A stretch of 64,000 bases of DNA from Streptomyces aidingensis (GTDB taxonomy: Bacteria > Actinomycetota > Actinomycetes > Streptomycetales > Streptomycetaceae): NCBI RefSeq assembly GCF_900112355.1, contig NZ_FOLM01000010.1:1-64000 (forward strand), given 5' to 3'. Below, piece after piece: positions 32,166-40,617 of this stretch. The notes beneath the pieces were generated by a model, which was given only the letters and a program-made list of their open reading frames with translations, made no database searches and was not told where the DNA came from. The stretch's first letter is position 1. The number at the start of each line of letters is the position of its first letter. A program made the position numbers and the translations under genes.

Positions 32166-32425
32166 TGAGCACCACCCGCCCCAGCGCCGCATTCGACCCG
32201 GCCGCGCCGCTGAACACCCGGCCCGGCATGCCGCTCGGCCACCGCAGCTTCGGCGCCCACTACGACCCGGCATCGACACAGCGCGTCATCGGCCGCCACG
32301 TCTACGTCTTCCGGCGCCTGCCCGGGCGGCTGGATGTGTGGCGCAGCGAGCTGCGGGACGCCCGCGGCGGCTACCGGTGGACCCTCGCCCACCGGTTCGC
32401 GACGGCCGGGAAGGCGGACCGCTGA
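32165..32425 (+). CDS. Small basic hypothetical protein
   Basis: The product is 86 aa. A beta-rich C-terminus (VIGRHVYVFRRLPGRLDVWR, then GGYRWTLAHRFATAGKADR) shares an overlapping stop/start with both neighbours. No family is recognised. Confidence 0.5.
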   Translation: MSTTRPSAAFDPAAPLNTRPGMPLGHRSFGAHYDPASTQRVIGRHVYVFRRLPGRLDVWRSELRDARGGYRWTLAHRFATAGKADR

Positions 32426-32622
32426 TGGCCGCCGCGGAGTTTCCGCTGCGGGTGCGGCTGTACGGCGGGCGGCTGGTCCACGCGGGGCGGGAGACGTCGG
32501 TGACCCGCCTCGTCCTCGGGTGCGGCGCGAATGCCGACGCCGCGTCCCGTGCCCCGCTGCTCCTGCCGTCCGGCACGGCGGTCACCTGCCGCCGCTGCGA
32601 AGCCCGAGAGGACGCCGCCTGA
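32425..32622 (+). CDS. Small hypothetical protein
   Basis: The product is 65 aa: EFPLRVRLYGGRLVHAGRET, then LVLGCGANADAASR, with a C-terminal TCRRCEARED. This is a pattern seen in many actinophage small genes, with Cys residues spaced for one metal ion. The ATG overlaps the previous stop. Confidence 0.5.
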   Translation: MAAAEFPLRVRLYGGRLVHAGRETSVTRLVLGCGANADAASRAPLLLPSGTAVTCRRCEAREDAA

Positions 32623-33002
32623 TGACCCGTGGATACGGCCGCACGCGGGGCTACCGCCCGCAGGACAGCGAACTGCGCCCCGGCAAGACCGTCGTGCCGT
32701 TCGGCGAACGCACCACCATCTGCCCCGCCTGCCGCAAACACAAGCACGCGTCGTGCTGGGCGCACATGGCCGCGCTCGGCATCGGCGGCGAGGACGGCTG
32801 CCCCTGCGGCTGCCACGAGCCGCTGGACGAGCCCGAGCTGACGGACGAGGCGATCGACGATATGGCCGCCCACGGCACGCTCGCCGAGCACGTCAAGGCG
32901 CGGAAGGCGTGGGCTCTCGGCAGCGGCCCGGCGCACTTCGGCGAGCCGTGCCGCCGCTGCGCCGCCGCAGCAGCCGTCCGCACCGCCGGAGGTGCCCGGT
33001 GA
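32622..33002 (+). CDS. Cys-rich hypothetical protein
   Basis: The product is 126 aa with three Cys groups (ICPACRKHKHASC, GCPCGCHEPLDE, PCRRCAAA). The acidic stretch DEPELTDEAIDDMAAHG lies between the last two. It is probably a metal-binding phage protein of unknown role. It sits directly before the Dam-type methyltransferase and overlaps it by 4 nt. Confidence 0.5.
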   Translation: MTRGYGRTRGYRPQDSELRPGKTVVPFGERTTICPACRKHKHASCWAHMAALGIGGEDGCPCGCHEPLDEPELTDEAIDDMAAHGTLAEHVKARKAWALGSGPAHFGEPCRRCAAAAAVRTAGGAR

Positions 33003-33835
33003 AGCCGCCCGTGCCGTACTTCGGCTCCAAAGCCCGCGTCGCCGACTGGATCGCCAGCCTGCTCCCCCCGCACCGGCACTACGTCGAGCCCTACGCCGGC
33101 GGCCTGTCGGTGCTGCTCGCCAAGACGCCCTCGGTGATGGAGACCGCCAACGACCTCGACCACGAGCTGGTCACCTTCTGGCGCGTGCTGCGGGACCGGC
33201 CGGCCGAACTGCTGCGCGCTTGCATGCTCACCCCGCACTCCCGCGCCGAACTCGCCGCCGCGCACGAGCCCGCACCGCCCGGCGACGACCTGGAGCTCGC
33301 GCGCCGCATCTGGTGCCGCCTCGCCCAGGGCCGGGCCGGGACGCTGCGGAACACCGGCTGGCGGCACTACATCGACCCCGCCGGGTCGGCGACCGGCATG
33401 CCCGGCTACATGGCCGCCTACCGTGACCGGCTCGCCGCAGCTGCGGAGCGGCTGGCCGCGGTATCGCTGGAATGCCTGCCCGCTCTGGAGATCATCCGCA
33501 AGTACGGCGCCGCCGAAAACGTGCTGCTGTACGTCGACCCGCCGTACCTGGGCAGCACCCGCCCGTGGTCGAACTACCGGTGCGAGATGCGGGGCGAGGG
33601 AGAGCACCGGGAGCTCGCGGCCGCGTTGGCCGGCTGTTCCGCGGCGGTGGTGCTGTCGGGCTACGACTCGCCGCTGTACGCGGAGCTGTACGCGGGCTGG
33701 CACCGGGCGGAGCGCCGGACGATGACCGGCAATGCGACCCGCGGTGACAAGGGCCGGGTCGAGGTCCTGTGGTCGAACCGGCCGCTCACCGTGCCGGAGC
33801 CGGCCGCCCTGTTCGCGGCAGAGGCCGCCCGATGA
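32999..33835 (+). CDS. DNA adenine methyltransferase, Dam type (methyltransferase 3)
   Basis: The product is 278 aa, GTG start. The N-terminal VPYFGSKARVADW and VEPYAGGLSVLLAK form the AdoMet site, and DPPYLGSTRPW (near residue 180) is the catalytic motif, in alpha-group order (motif I before IV). The TRD-like middle contains NTGWRHYIDPAG. It resembles phage Dam (D12-class) enzymes. No matching endonuclease is present. Together with 20736 and 27018 it makes three methyltransferases of different classes in one early operon. Confidence 0.9.
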   Translation: MKPPVPYFGSKARVADWIASLLPPHRHYVEPYAGGLSVLLAKTPSVMETANDLDHELVTFWRVLRDRPAELLRACMLTPHSRAELAAAHEPAPPGDDLELARRIWCRLAQGRAGTLRNTGWRHYIDPAGSATGMPGYMAAYRDRLAAAAERLAAVSLECLPALEIIRKYGAAENVLLYVDPPYLGSTRPWSNYRCEMRGEGEHRELAAALAGCSAAVVLSGYDSPLYAELYAGWHRAERRTMTGNATRGDKGRVEVLWSNRPLTVPEPAALFAAEAAR

Positions 33836-34848
33836 CCTACGCAAGCGTGCCCGCCCCGGGGGTATCGGGGCGGGCGCCCACCTACCACACCACACCGGAG
33901 GACCTGATGCCCGAGTACTACCCGAACGGGGGCGCGGCGCAGGGCGCTGCGATGGAGCACAACGCCCGCCTCGCCGCCCGCACCCGCCACACCGGCCCCG
34001 CCACGCCGCCCCAGGGCGGCTCTGAGCGCCCCGCAGCCCCTCCGGTGACCAACGAGACGTCCGGGGCCGGGAACGGCCCTCAGGCGGGCGCTGAGCGCCT
34101 CGGCGACCACCGCTGCGGCAACTGCGATGGCATCGACCCCGCCTCGTGCGCCCTCCGGGGCACTCAGCCGCCGTCTGGCGGCCCCACAGCCCTCCCGGCG
34201 GACGTGGAGCCGCACGAGGGCGCCCCGGGCCGTCAGACGGGCGCTGAGGCGCTCACGGTCGCCGATTTCCCCGGGCGGCCCGGCGTCGCCCTGATCACCC
34301 TCCGCGCCGTCGAGTACGTCGACACCCAGCCCGGCACCGTCGAGATCGGCCTCGACACCGCCGTGATCCCCGAACTCCGCGCCGCTCTCGCCCAGCACGG
34401 CCGTCCCGCCGGTGGCCTGGACTATCTGGTCGGCCGGCTGCTGCGCGCGGCCGACGCCTGGGAGCGGCGGTTCCCCGACGCCGTCCGCACCGCGACCGTG
34501 GCCGACGCCGTCCGCGCCATGGCCGAAGCCGCCCTCGCGCGCCGCGACACCACCGACCCGTCGCCGGACGTACAGGGCCGCTGCCCCGCCTGCGGCAAGC
34601 CGTCGCTGTTCCTCGGCGCGGGCGGCCACGTCACGTGCCGCCGCCTCGACTGCCCCAACCCCAGCGCAGCCGACGACCTGCTCCACGCCGGACCGCAGCC
34701 GGACCCGGCCACGCTGACGGACGTCATGGCCGGCCTGCACCGGCTCGTCGCCGACTGGGAAACCACGCCCGGCACCGTCTCCTACGCCGCCGCGGCCGGA
34801 GCCCTCCGCCTCGCCCTCACCCGCACCCAGGAGACCCGCCGTGCCTGA
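33832..34848 (+). CDS. Multi-part hypothetical protein
   Basis: The product is 338 aa from the ATG at 33832; MPEYYPNGG at 33907 is an alternative start with its own upstream GGAGGACCTG. Parts seen: a disordered Pro/Gly region with three short AGAERL/QTGAEAL-like repeats; an alpha/beta block (RPGVALITLRAVEYVDTQPG); CPACGKPSLFLGAGGHVTCR, a zinc ribbon near residue 255; and a helical C-terminus. No family is recognised. It may be a fusion of smaller phage genes. Confidence 0.5.
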   Translation: MTYASVPAPGVSGRAPTYHTTPEDLMPEYYPNGGAAQGAAMEHNARLAARTRHTGPATPPQGGSERPAAPPVTNETSGAGNGPQAGAERLGDHRCGNCDGIDPASCALRGTQPPSGGPTALPADVEPHEGAPGRQTGAEALTVADFPGRPGVALITLRAVEYVDTQPGTVEIGLDTAVIPELRAALAQHGRPAGGLDYLVGRLLRAADAWERRFPDAVRTATVADAVRAMAEAALARRDTTDPSPDVQGRCPACGKPSLFLGAGGHVTCRRLDCPNPSAADDLLHAGPQPDPATLTDVMAGLHRLVADWETTPGTVSYAAAAGALRLALTRTQETRRA

Positions 34849-35392
34849 ACCCGAGAACACCCCACGCCAGCACGTCGAGTGGTTTGTGCAGGAGCAAATG
34901 CCCGATGGCACGTGGGATCAGGCATCCCGTGCCATCCTCGACCGCCCGGCCGCCGAATACCGCAGAGAGCGGCTGGCCGACCGCTACGCCGGCGTGCGGT
35001 TCCGGGTCGCCCGCCGCACCACCACGGTCCTGATGGAGCCCGAGCCCGACGACAGCGTCACCGTCCGCCCGACCCGCTACGAGGTGAGCCTGCTGCCGCC
35101 CGGCCACGACGCCTACCCGCACTACCGGCTGTGGGTTGAGGAGCTCGACCGGTACGGGTGGACGGTCCACGACGGGCACGCCTGCCTCGGCGCCGTTGAC
35201 GACGACGGGCGCCTGTGGTGGTCCATCGGCACCAGCGTGTACGGCCGCGACGACGCCTGGACCGCCCGCTACCGCCACCCGGACCTGGACACGGCGCTGC
35301 GCCTCGCGGTGGCCGCCGCACCCCACCTCAACGTCAACGTCCGCACCGCCGCACAGGTACTCGCGGACGCAAAGGAAACCCGCCATGCCTGA
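34841..35392 (+). CDS. Hypothetical protein
   Basis: The product is 183 aa, GTG start. The N-terminal third resembles small phage modules with regular beta-hairpins (HVEWFVQEQMPDGTWDQASR). The middle is aromatic (YPHYRLWVEELDRYGWTVHD), and the C-terminus is helical. Function unknown; overlaps both neighbours. Confidence 0.5.
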   Translation: MPEPENTPRQHVEWFVQEQMPDGTWDQASRAILDRPAAEYRRERLADRYAGVRFRVARRTTTVLMEPEPDDSVTVRPTRYEVSLLPPGHDAYPHYRLWVEELDRYGWTVHDGHACLGAVDDDGRLWWSIGTSVYGRDDAWTARYRHPDLDTALRLAVAAAPHLNVNVRTAAQVLADAKETRHA

Positions 35393-35612
35393 CACCCCGC
35401 GCCCCGGAGACGTCTACCACTCCTGCGACCCCCGCGGTGGACCCAGCATCCGCATCGAGTCCATCGACCACACCGGCCGCTACGCACACATCGTCGACGC
35501 CGCCACAGGCAAACGCCGCCGCCGCATCCTCCTCACCGCACTCCACGACAGCCCGACCACCCACACCGGCCGGCCCCGCCGCACCGGCTACGCCTTCGAG
35601 GAGCGTCCGTGA
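35385..35612 (+). CDS. Small KOW-like phage protein
   Basis: The product is 75 aa. PRPGDVYHSCDPRGGPSIRI followed by GRYAHIVDAATGKRRRRILL suggests a small beta-barrel. Proteins of this size and pattern recur in actinophages. Function unknown. Confidence 0.5.
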   Translation: MPDTPRPGDVYHSCDPRGGPSIRIESIDHTGRYAHIVDAATGKRRRRILLTALHDSPTTHTGRPRRTGYAFEERP

Positions 35613-36043
35613 CCGACTTCCGCCTGATCATCACCGGCTCCCGCGACTGGACCGACACCGCAGCCATCCGCGACGCCCTCGACTACGCCATGTGCTACAT
35701 CCAGGAACGCCGCCTCGTCGTCGTGCACGGAGCCTGCCCCACCGGAGCAGACCGGCACGCCGACCAGCTCGCCCGGCAGATGCGCGCCCGGGGCATGCCC
35801 GTGGACATCGAGCCCCACCCGGCCGTCGGGCACCCCACCGAGGATTTCGGCCCCTGGCCCGGGGCGGGGCCACGCCGTAACGCCCACATGATCGCGTTGG
35901 GTGCGGACGCCTGTTACGCGTTCATCCGCCCCTGCGCCAAGCGGCGCTGCCGCCATCCGGGGCCGCACGGCTCTCACGGCGCCACCGGATGCGCCGACCG
36001 AGCGGAAGCCGCCGGGATCCTCGTGCGGAGGTGGACCGCATGA
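35609..36043 (+). CDS. DUF2493 / SLOG-fold nucleotide-binding protein
   Basis: The product is 144 aa, GTG start. RLIITGSRDWTDTAAIRDAL, VVHGACPTGADRHADQLA and RRNAHMIALGADACYAFI follow the DUF2493 (YspA-like, SLOG superfamily) pattern with a Rossmann-like nucleotide site. SLOG proteins bind nucleotides or nucleotide-derived signals. A C-terminal Cys/His insertion (CAKRRCRHPGPHGSHGATGC) is an addition to the usual fold. A role in nucleotide metabolism or in sensing defence signals is possible. Confidence 0.8.
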   Translation: MTDFRLIITGSRDWTDTAAIRDALDYAMCYIQERRLVVVHGACPTGADRHADQLARQMRARGMPVDIEPHPAVGHPTEDFGPWPGAGPRRNAHMIALGADACYAFIRPCAKRRCRHPGPHGSHGATGCADRAEAAGILVRRWTA

Positions 36044-36282
36044 GCAGCCCGGCCCCGGAACAGCAGGAGCGTCCGGTGTGCGCGGACTGCCGCCGGCCGC
36101 TCGTGGACCCCGCGTCCGTCGCGGCCGGCCGGGGCCCGGTGTGCGCCGCGAAACACCACCCCGCCGCCCGCGCACCGCAGGCGCGCCGCGCCGCTGCCGT
36201 TCCGGGGCCGGGCCAGACCTCGCTGCCCATCGCCGCGCAGACCGCCATCACCACCCTGCACATCAACCGGAGCTACCTGTGA
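36040..36282 (+). CDS. Small DUF6011-like Cys protein
   Basis: The product is 80 aa. CADCRRPLVDPASVAAGRGP followed by VCAAKHH matches the compact motif seen in DUF6011-type Streptomyces and phage proteins. Function unknown. Overlaps both neighbouring genes. Confidence 0.55.
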   Translation: MSSPAPEQQERPVCADCRRPLVDPASVAAGRGPVCAAKHHPAARAPQARRAAAVPGPGQTSLPIAAQTAITTLHINRSYL

Positions 36283-36713
36283 GCCGCACCCACCTCAGCC
36301 CACGCCAACGCCAAGTCCTCACCCGCATCGCCCACGGCGCCACCTACCGGCAAGTCGCCACCGAACTCGGCGTCAAGGAAGCCACCGTCCGCGGCCACGT
36401 CCACCGCATCCTGACCGACCTCGGCGCCAACTCCTCCGCCCACGCCATCCACATCGCCCACCAGCGCGGACTCCTCGACACCACCGAGCGGCCAGCCGCC
36501 CGGTACGCCACCGAGCTGCTCCTCACCGCGCAGGGCCTGACCGCTGAGCAGGTCGCAGACCGCCTCGGCATCACCCGCGGCGCGGCAGACGACCGCCTCC
36601 GGCAGGCCCGGCGCCTCCTCCGGGCGCGCACGATCGCGCACGCGATCGCCCTCGCCATCCGCTCCGGCCTCGTCCATCCCGACCAGATCACCGAACAGGA
36701 CACCGCCGCATGA
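36279..36713 (+). CDS. Tandem LuxR-type HTH regulator
   Basis: The product is 144 aa with two helix-turn-helix domains of the LuxR/FixJ kind. The first is LSPRQRQVLTRIAHGATYRQ then VKEATVRGHVHRIL (residues about 4-60); the second is GLTAEQVADRLGITRGAADD (about 80-125). HAIHIAHQRGLL and HAIALAIRSGLV match each other, which points to an internal duplication. It is a likely transcription factor for middle or late genes. Confidence 0.75.
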   Translation: MSRTHLSPRQRQVLTRIAHGATYRQVATELGVKEATVRGHVHRILTDLGANSSAHAIHIAHQRGLLDTTERPAARYATELLLTAQGLTAEQVADRLGITRGAADDRLRQARRLLRARTIAHAIALAIRSGLVHPDQITEQDTAA

Positions 36714-37111
36714 CCGACAAACTGGCCGGCCCGGATCTCCTCCGCGCCGCATCCGCACGCCTCCGCCAGCTCGCCGACGCTGCCACCGAAGGGCCGTGGA
36801 GCACCCGATGGAACGGCCAGGACTACGAACTGGTCGGCGCGGGCGAGGTGATCGTCTCCTGGCTCTACACCGTCTCCACCACCGAGCCGCACGCCAGCCA
36901 GCAGCGTGCCGAGTGCGACACCGCGGACGCCGACTACATCGCCGCCATGCACCCGGGCGTCGGCACCGCGCTGGCCGACTGGCTGGACTCAGTCGCGGAT
37001 GAGGCCGACCGGCACGCCGCCGGAGGGTGGGGCAACGACGCCACCGAAATCACCGACGGCCACCCGATCACCCTTGCCCGCCAGATCCTCAACACCAAGG
37101 AGTCGAAATGA
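36710..37111 (+). CDS. Ead/Ea22-like phage protein
   Basis: The product is 133 aa. AASARLRQLADAATEGPWST and DADYIAAMHPGVGTALADWL are common to a phage family related to Ea22 in lambdoid phages and found in many actinophages. Function unknown. The start overlaps the HTH gene stop. Confidence 0.65.
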   Translation: MTDKLAGPDLLRAASARLRQLADAATEGPWSTRWNGQDYELVGAGEVIVSWLYTVSTTEPHASQQRAECDTADADYIAAMHPGVGTALADWLDSVADEADRHAAGGWGNDATEITDGHPITLARQILNTKESK

Positions 37112-37548
37112 CCGCCCTTCCCCGCCGCTTCCACCTCCACCGCACCGTCGATGTCACCGGAGCCAGCGGCACCGGCCGCGTAGCCGACGGCGTGATGTGG
37201 CCCGACGGCACCGTCAGCATCCGCTGGCGCGGCCCCCGACCCTCCACCGTCACCTGGAACAACCTGGCCGACGCCGAACACGTCCACGGTCACGGCGGCC
37301 ACACCACGATCGTCTGGGACGACCCCGAACCCGCGCCGGACATCTACCTCGGCTCCCCTGGCTGCCCCCATTGCCCCGACGGGCACACCCCGCCCGAACA
37401 CGGCCAGCCCTGGGTCGCCCACGTCGGCCCCGAACGCGACAGCGACGGCCAGCCCACCCACATCCACGTGCAGCGGTCCGGCCTCGCCCACGTCGCCGAC
37501 TCCGACGCCCAGTGGGCCGCCGACCGACTCAACGGCACCGCGCCGTGA
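37108..37548 (+). CDS. Hypothetical protein
   Basis: The product is 146 aa. A beta-rich N-terminal half (VTGASGTGRVADGVMWPDGT, then VSIRWRGPRPSTVTW) is followed by CPHCPDGHTPP, a Cys/His site. The C-terminus is alpha/beta (HIHVQRSGLAHVADSDAQWA). Function unknown. Confidence 0.5.
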   Translation: MTALPRRFHLHRTVDVTGASGTGRVADGVMWPDGTVSIRWRGPRPSTVTWNNLADAEHVHGHGGHTTIVWDDPEPAPDIYLGSPGCPHCPDGHTPPEHGQPWVAHVGPERDSDGQPTHIHVQRSGLAHVADSDAQWAADRLNGTAP

Positions 37549-38228
37549 CCGCGCCTGGCCGCCTGCCGCTGCGCCCCGGCCGGCCCCTCGTCCACCGCCG
37601 CCCCAACGGCGCCTGGGGCCGGACCTGCCACTGCGCCGGACGAGGCCCCCTCCACGCCACCACCAGCGAAGCCCACAACCTCCCCTGGTGGGTGGCACTC
37701 GCCGCCGCCCTCGACCACGCCACCCACCGACACCCGGAGCAGCCGATGAGCATCTACGCCTCCTACCCCGGCATCAGCGACGACCCCGACAGCCCCACCG
37801 GCCCGCCCTGGATCTACCAGGGCTCTCACGTCCTCCCGCACGAAGACGACCCCCGCGGCGGCGGCGTCGGACTCGCCGGCATCCCCCCGCACATCACCCG
37901 CGACGGCCGCGACGACCGGTCCGAAAACGAACTCCCGCACCCCTGGCTGCGGCTGTCCCTGGACATGCTGCCGACGGACGACCCGGCGGTCGTCCTCAAC
38001 CCGGCGCAGGTGAGGGAACTCATCGCCCAGCTCACCGGCTGGCTCGGCGCCGTCGAGCCCGGCCGGCACATCTACCTGTCCACGTCCTGTCTCCACGGCC
38101 GGCACGGCCGCTGCTCCGCCCCCACCGCCACCAGCGACCACGGCGAGACCTGGACCAAAACCCCCTCCGTTTGCAAGTTCTGCAAATCCCCTTGCGTCTG
38201 TCCCTGCCACCCGAAGGGCCGGACGTGA
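37545..38228 (+). CDS. Probable in-frame fusion of two small phage proteins
   Basis: The product is 227 aa without an internal stop. The first 60 residues (LPLRPGRPLVHRRPNGAWGR, then TCHCAGRGP) and the part from M68 (MSIYASYPGISDDPDSPTGP) each look like a complete phage gene, and the second has its own ATG at 37746. The C-terminal half ends in a Cys cluster (CLHGRHGRCSAP, VCKFCKSPCVCPCHP). Either one fused protein or two proteins with internal initiation. Confidence 0.5.
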   Translation: MTAPGRLPLRPGRPLVHRRPNGAWGRTCHCAGRGPLHATTSEAHNLPWWVALAAALDHATHRHPEQPMSIYASYPGISDDPDSPTGPPWIYQGSHVLPHEDDPRGGGVGLAGIPPHITRDGRDDRSENELPHPWLRLSLDMLPTDDPAVVLNPAQVRELIAQLTGWLGAVEPGRHIYLSTSCLHGRHGRCSAPTATSDHGETWTKTPSVCKFCKSPCVCPCHPKGRT

Positions 38229-38437
38229 CCTACCTGCTGCTCGCCACCGCCGTCCTATACGCCGCCCGCCACCTTGCCACGGTGGAGCACCGGCACGCCG
38301 GGGCCGCCCCGGCGCCCGACGCCGGACAGTACGCCGTCGGCGCCGTCTACGGCCTCGGCGCCGCCCTCGTCTGGCCCGCCACCCTCCTCACCCACGCCAC
38401 ACGCCGAACCGCACCCACGAAGGACACCTGCCAGTGA
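38225..38437 (+). CDS. Small membrane protein
   Basis: The product is 70 aa. Two hydrophobic stretches (VTYLLLATAVLYAARHLATV and QYAVGAVYGLGAALVWPATL) suggest a hairpin membrane protein. Function unknown. Confidence 0.5.
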   Translation: MTYLLLATAVLYAARHLATVEHRHAGAAPAPDAGQYAVGAVYGLGAALVWPATLLTHATRRTAPTKDTCQ

Positions 38438-39351
38438 CCGCCACACCCGACTTCGCCGAAACCCACCGCGCCCTCATCGCCGAGCACCTCGGAATCTCAC
38501 CCGACGCCGCATGGGCCGGCATCCACTCCCGCGCCGCCAGCATCCGCCGGGCGCTGAACGGCGCCACCCTCCGTGCTTCCAGGGCTGAGAAGAAACTGCT
38601 CCGCGTCCGTCGCCTGGTCGCCGAGGTCCGCAACGAGCGCAAGGCGCAAGGTCTCAGCGTGGACGGAGTCATTCAGCGCCTTGAGGACATCCTCGGCGAT
38701 CCCGAGCGGCTCCGGCCAGTGCCGGAGCCCACCGTCGAGACCCTGCCGCCGGCCGACATCGCCGCAGACCTCCGCGACCTGGCCGCCCACGCCCTCAACC
38801 CCCAAGTCACACGGGGCGAGCTGAACGCCCGGCTGCGCACGCTCTCCGACATCGCCCGCGGCCATGAGCCGGTCCACTACACCGCGCCGGGCGAGTGCGG
38901 TCCGGAGTGCTCGGAGGCGCACACCTACACCGGGCCGTGCGCGGCCCGCAGCGCCAGCACCGAGCCGCCGGCCCCGGCCGCCAGCACGAACCTGCCGCCC
39001 GCCGCCCCCGGCCACACCTTCACCGTCGAGTACGGCGGCGGGGAGCGCCGCCAGCTCGACTGGACCACCGCATGGACCATGGACGGCACCGCCCGCGCCA
39101 CCTGCACATGCGGGCTGGACACCGGATGGACGAGGTACGACACCGCCCACGCGATCGTGCGCCTCCACCTCCCCGACCACTGGCCGGCCGCGCCGCTCAC
39201 CGCCGACCAGCTCGGCCGCCTGATGCGCGCCGCCGAACGCGGAGGCGACGACGGCAAATGGCACGACATCGGCGAGCCGTGGCGCGAGCACTACCGGCAG
39301 CACGCCGCCTACCTGCTGGAACGCCTCCACATCACCCCGAAGGAGGGCTGA
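38434..39351 (+). CDS. Multi-domain hypothetical protein
   Basis: The product is 305 aa. A helical N-terminal half (RRALNGATLRASRAEKKLLR, then VRRLVAEVRNERKAQGLSVD) is joined through a Cys-containing linker (GECGPECSEAHTYTGPC) to an alpha/beta C-terminal half with ATCTCGLDTGW. No family is recognised. It is probably a phage early fusion protein. Confidence 0.5.
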   Translation: MTATPDFAETHRALIAEHLGISPDAAWAGIHSRAASIRRALNGATLRASRAEKKLLRVRRLVAEVRNERKAQGLSVDGVIQRLEDILGDPERLRPVPEPTVETLPPADIAADLRDLAAHALNPQVTRGELNARLRTLSDIARGHEPVHYTAPGECGPECSEAHTYTGPCAARSASTEPPAPAASTNLPPAAPGHTFTVEYGGGERRQLDWTTAWTMDGTARATCTCGLDTGWTRYDTAHAIVRLHLPDHWPAAPLTADQLGRLMRAAERGGDDGKWHDIGEPWREHYRQHAAYLLERLHITPKEG

Positions 39352-39354
39352 GCC

Positions 39355-39540
39355 ATGGACACACTCGCCCTGATCAACGTCGGCGCCCCGTGTCCCCTGT
39401 GCGAGCAGCTCATTCCGCTGCCGTTCACCCACCACACCACCGAGGCCACCCGGTACGGCGCCGCAACCGCAGCCCAGGTAGACCCCGCGCCACTGTTCGA
39501 CCACATCAACACCGAGCACACCGAGGAGCAGCCCCGATGA
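39355..39540 (+). CDS. 61-aa CxxC protein
   Basis: GAPCPLCEQLIPLPFTHH and a C-terminal DHINTEHTEEQPR could make a single zinc finger of the C2H2 type. It starts four bases after the previous stop and overlaps the next ATG. Confidence 0.5.
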   Translation: MDTLALINVGAPCPLCEQLIPLPFTHHTTEATRYGAATAAQVDPAPLFDHINTEHTEEQPR

Positions 39541-39677
39541 CCTACATCGACGACACCCGCAATGCACTCGCCGCCAAACCCCCCGGCGAGGCCCCCGAAC
39601 TGCTGGACCTGTACACACTGCTCACGCTGGTCAAGGGCCCAGCCGTCACTTGCCCCAACTGCCTCAACCTGCTCTGA
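39537..39677 (+). CDS. 46-aa peptide with CxxC
   Basis: MTYIDDTRNALAAKPPGEAP then LLDLYTLLTLVKGPAVTCPN. A Cys pair lies at the very C-terminus. Coupled to the preceding gene by ATGA; function unknown. Confidence 0.45.
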   Translation: MTYIDDTRNALAAKPPGEAPELLDLYTLLTLVKGPAVTCPNCLNLL

Positions 39678-39747
39678 CCCAGGCGCCCGGCCGACCCCGC
39701 CGGCCGGGCACCCGCACCCGCCCGACCCGCGCCATCCGGAGCCGACC

Positions 39748-40542
39748 ATGACCACCCCGCCCACCACCGAACCGGCCGCCGCGCCCCGCTGCGTCGCCTG
39801 CAACCGCCGCCTCCACCCCACCCAAGCCACACGCTGGGCATGCGACGACTGCGAGACCCAGGCACGCGAACACCTCGGCGACATCCCCCGCTACTACCGC
39901 GCCGTCACCACCGCCCCCGTCGCACTCGGCTCCAACTGGGGCGCCGCACTCGGCACCACCATTCCCGGCTCCCGAACCCCGCCCGGCTTCGACCCCGGCA
40001 CAGCCGACCTCGCCAGCCACGACCCCGTCGGCATCCTCCCCGCCCTCCACCAGGCGGTGCAGGACTGGGTACGCGCCGCCCGCGACACCGGCACCGCCCT
40101 GGAGCCGCCTGCGGGCCCGCCCTCGCCGCTCGCCCGAGTGGCCGTGTACTGCCGGTGGCTGCGCTGGCACCTGAACTGGGCCTGCGGCAACGTCCCCGAC
40201 ATCGACCGCCTCCTCCGCGCCGCCGCCGATGCGCACCGGCAACTCCGCCCCCGCGCCACCGGTGAACGGCCTGAGCGCGTCATATGGCGCGCCTGCCCGT
40301 GTGGAGGGCGTATCGGGTGGCGCCTGTCCAAGGACCGGTACCGGTGCGCCGTCTGCGGCACCGCCTACACCCGCGACACCGCCCGCGACCTCCCCCCGGC
40401 CCCCCGCACCAGAGCCGCCGCCGTCGACGTCGGCATGACCGAGATCCCTGTCAGCGACATCCCGCTGTGCAGTGACCTCTACGACTTCTGGCCCTACGCA
40501 AGGCCCGGGTGGAGCGCGCCCTGGCGCCTCCTCGACCAGTAG
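39748..40542 (+). CDS. Hypothetical protein with two zinc ribbons, last early gene
   Basis: The product is 264 aa. N-terminal CVACNRRLHPTQATRWACDD and C-terminal ACPCGGRIGWRLSKDRYRCA then CGTAYTRDTARD are ribbons; the region between is helical and Trp-rich. Similar architectures occur in Streptomyces phages with no known function. It is followed by a strong bidirectional terminator, so the early rightward unit ends here. Confidence 0.6.
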   Translation: MTTPPTTEPAAAPRCVACNRRLHPTQATRWACDDCETQAREHLGDIPRYYRAVTTAPVALGSNWGAALGTTIPGSRTPPGFDPGTADLASHDPVGILPALHQAVQDWVRAARDTGTALEPPAGPPSPLARVAVYCRWLRWHLNWACGNVPDIDRLLRAAADAHRQLRPRATGERPERVIWRACPCGGRIGWRLSKDRYRCAVCGTAYTRDTARDLPPAPRTRAAAVDVGMTEIPVSDIPLCSDLYDFWPYARPGWSAPWRLLDQ

Positions 40543-40574
40543 TCGGTCCTCGCGCAGGCCGTGCGCGGCACGAA

Positions 40575-40609
40575 GCGAGTCCCCGCCGGCACCCGCGGCG
40601 GGGACTCGC
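40575..40609. terminator. Bidirectional terminator between convergent genes
   Basis: Perfect 14-nt arms, GCGAGTCCCCGCCG and its complement, enclose a 7-nt loop. They lie between the rightward 39748-40542 gene and the leftward 40618-41022 gene. Confidence 0.8.
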
Positions 40610-40617
40610 CCGATACG

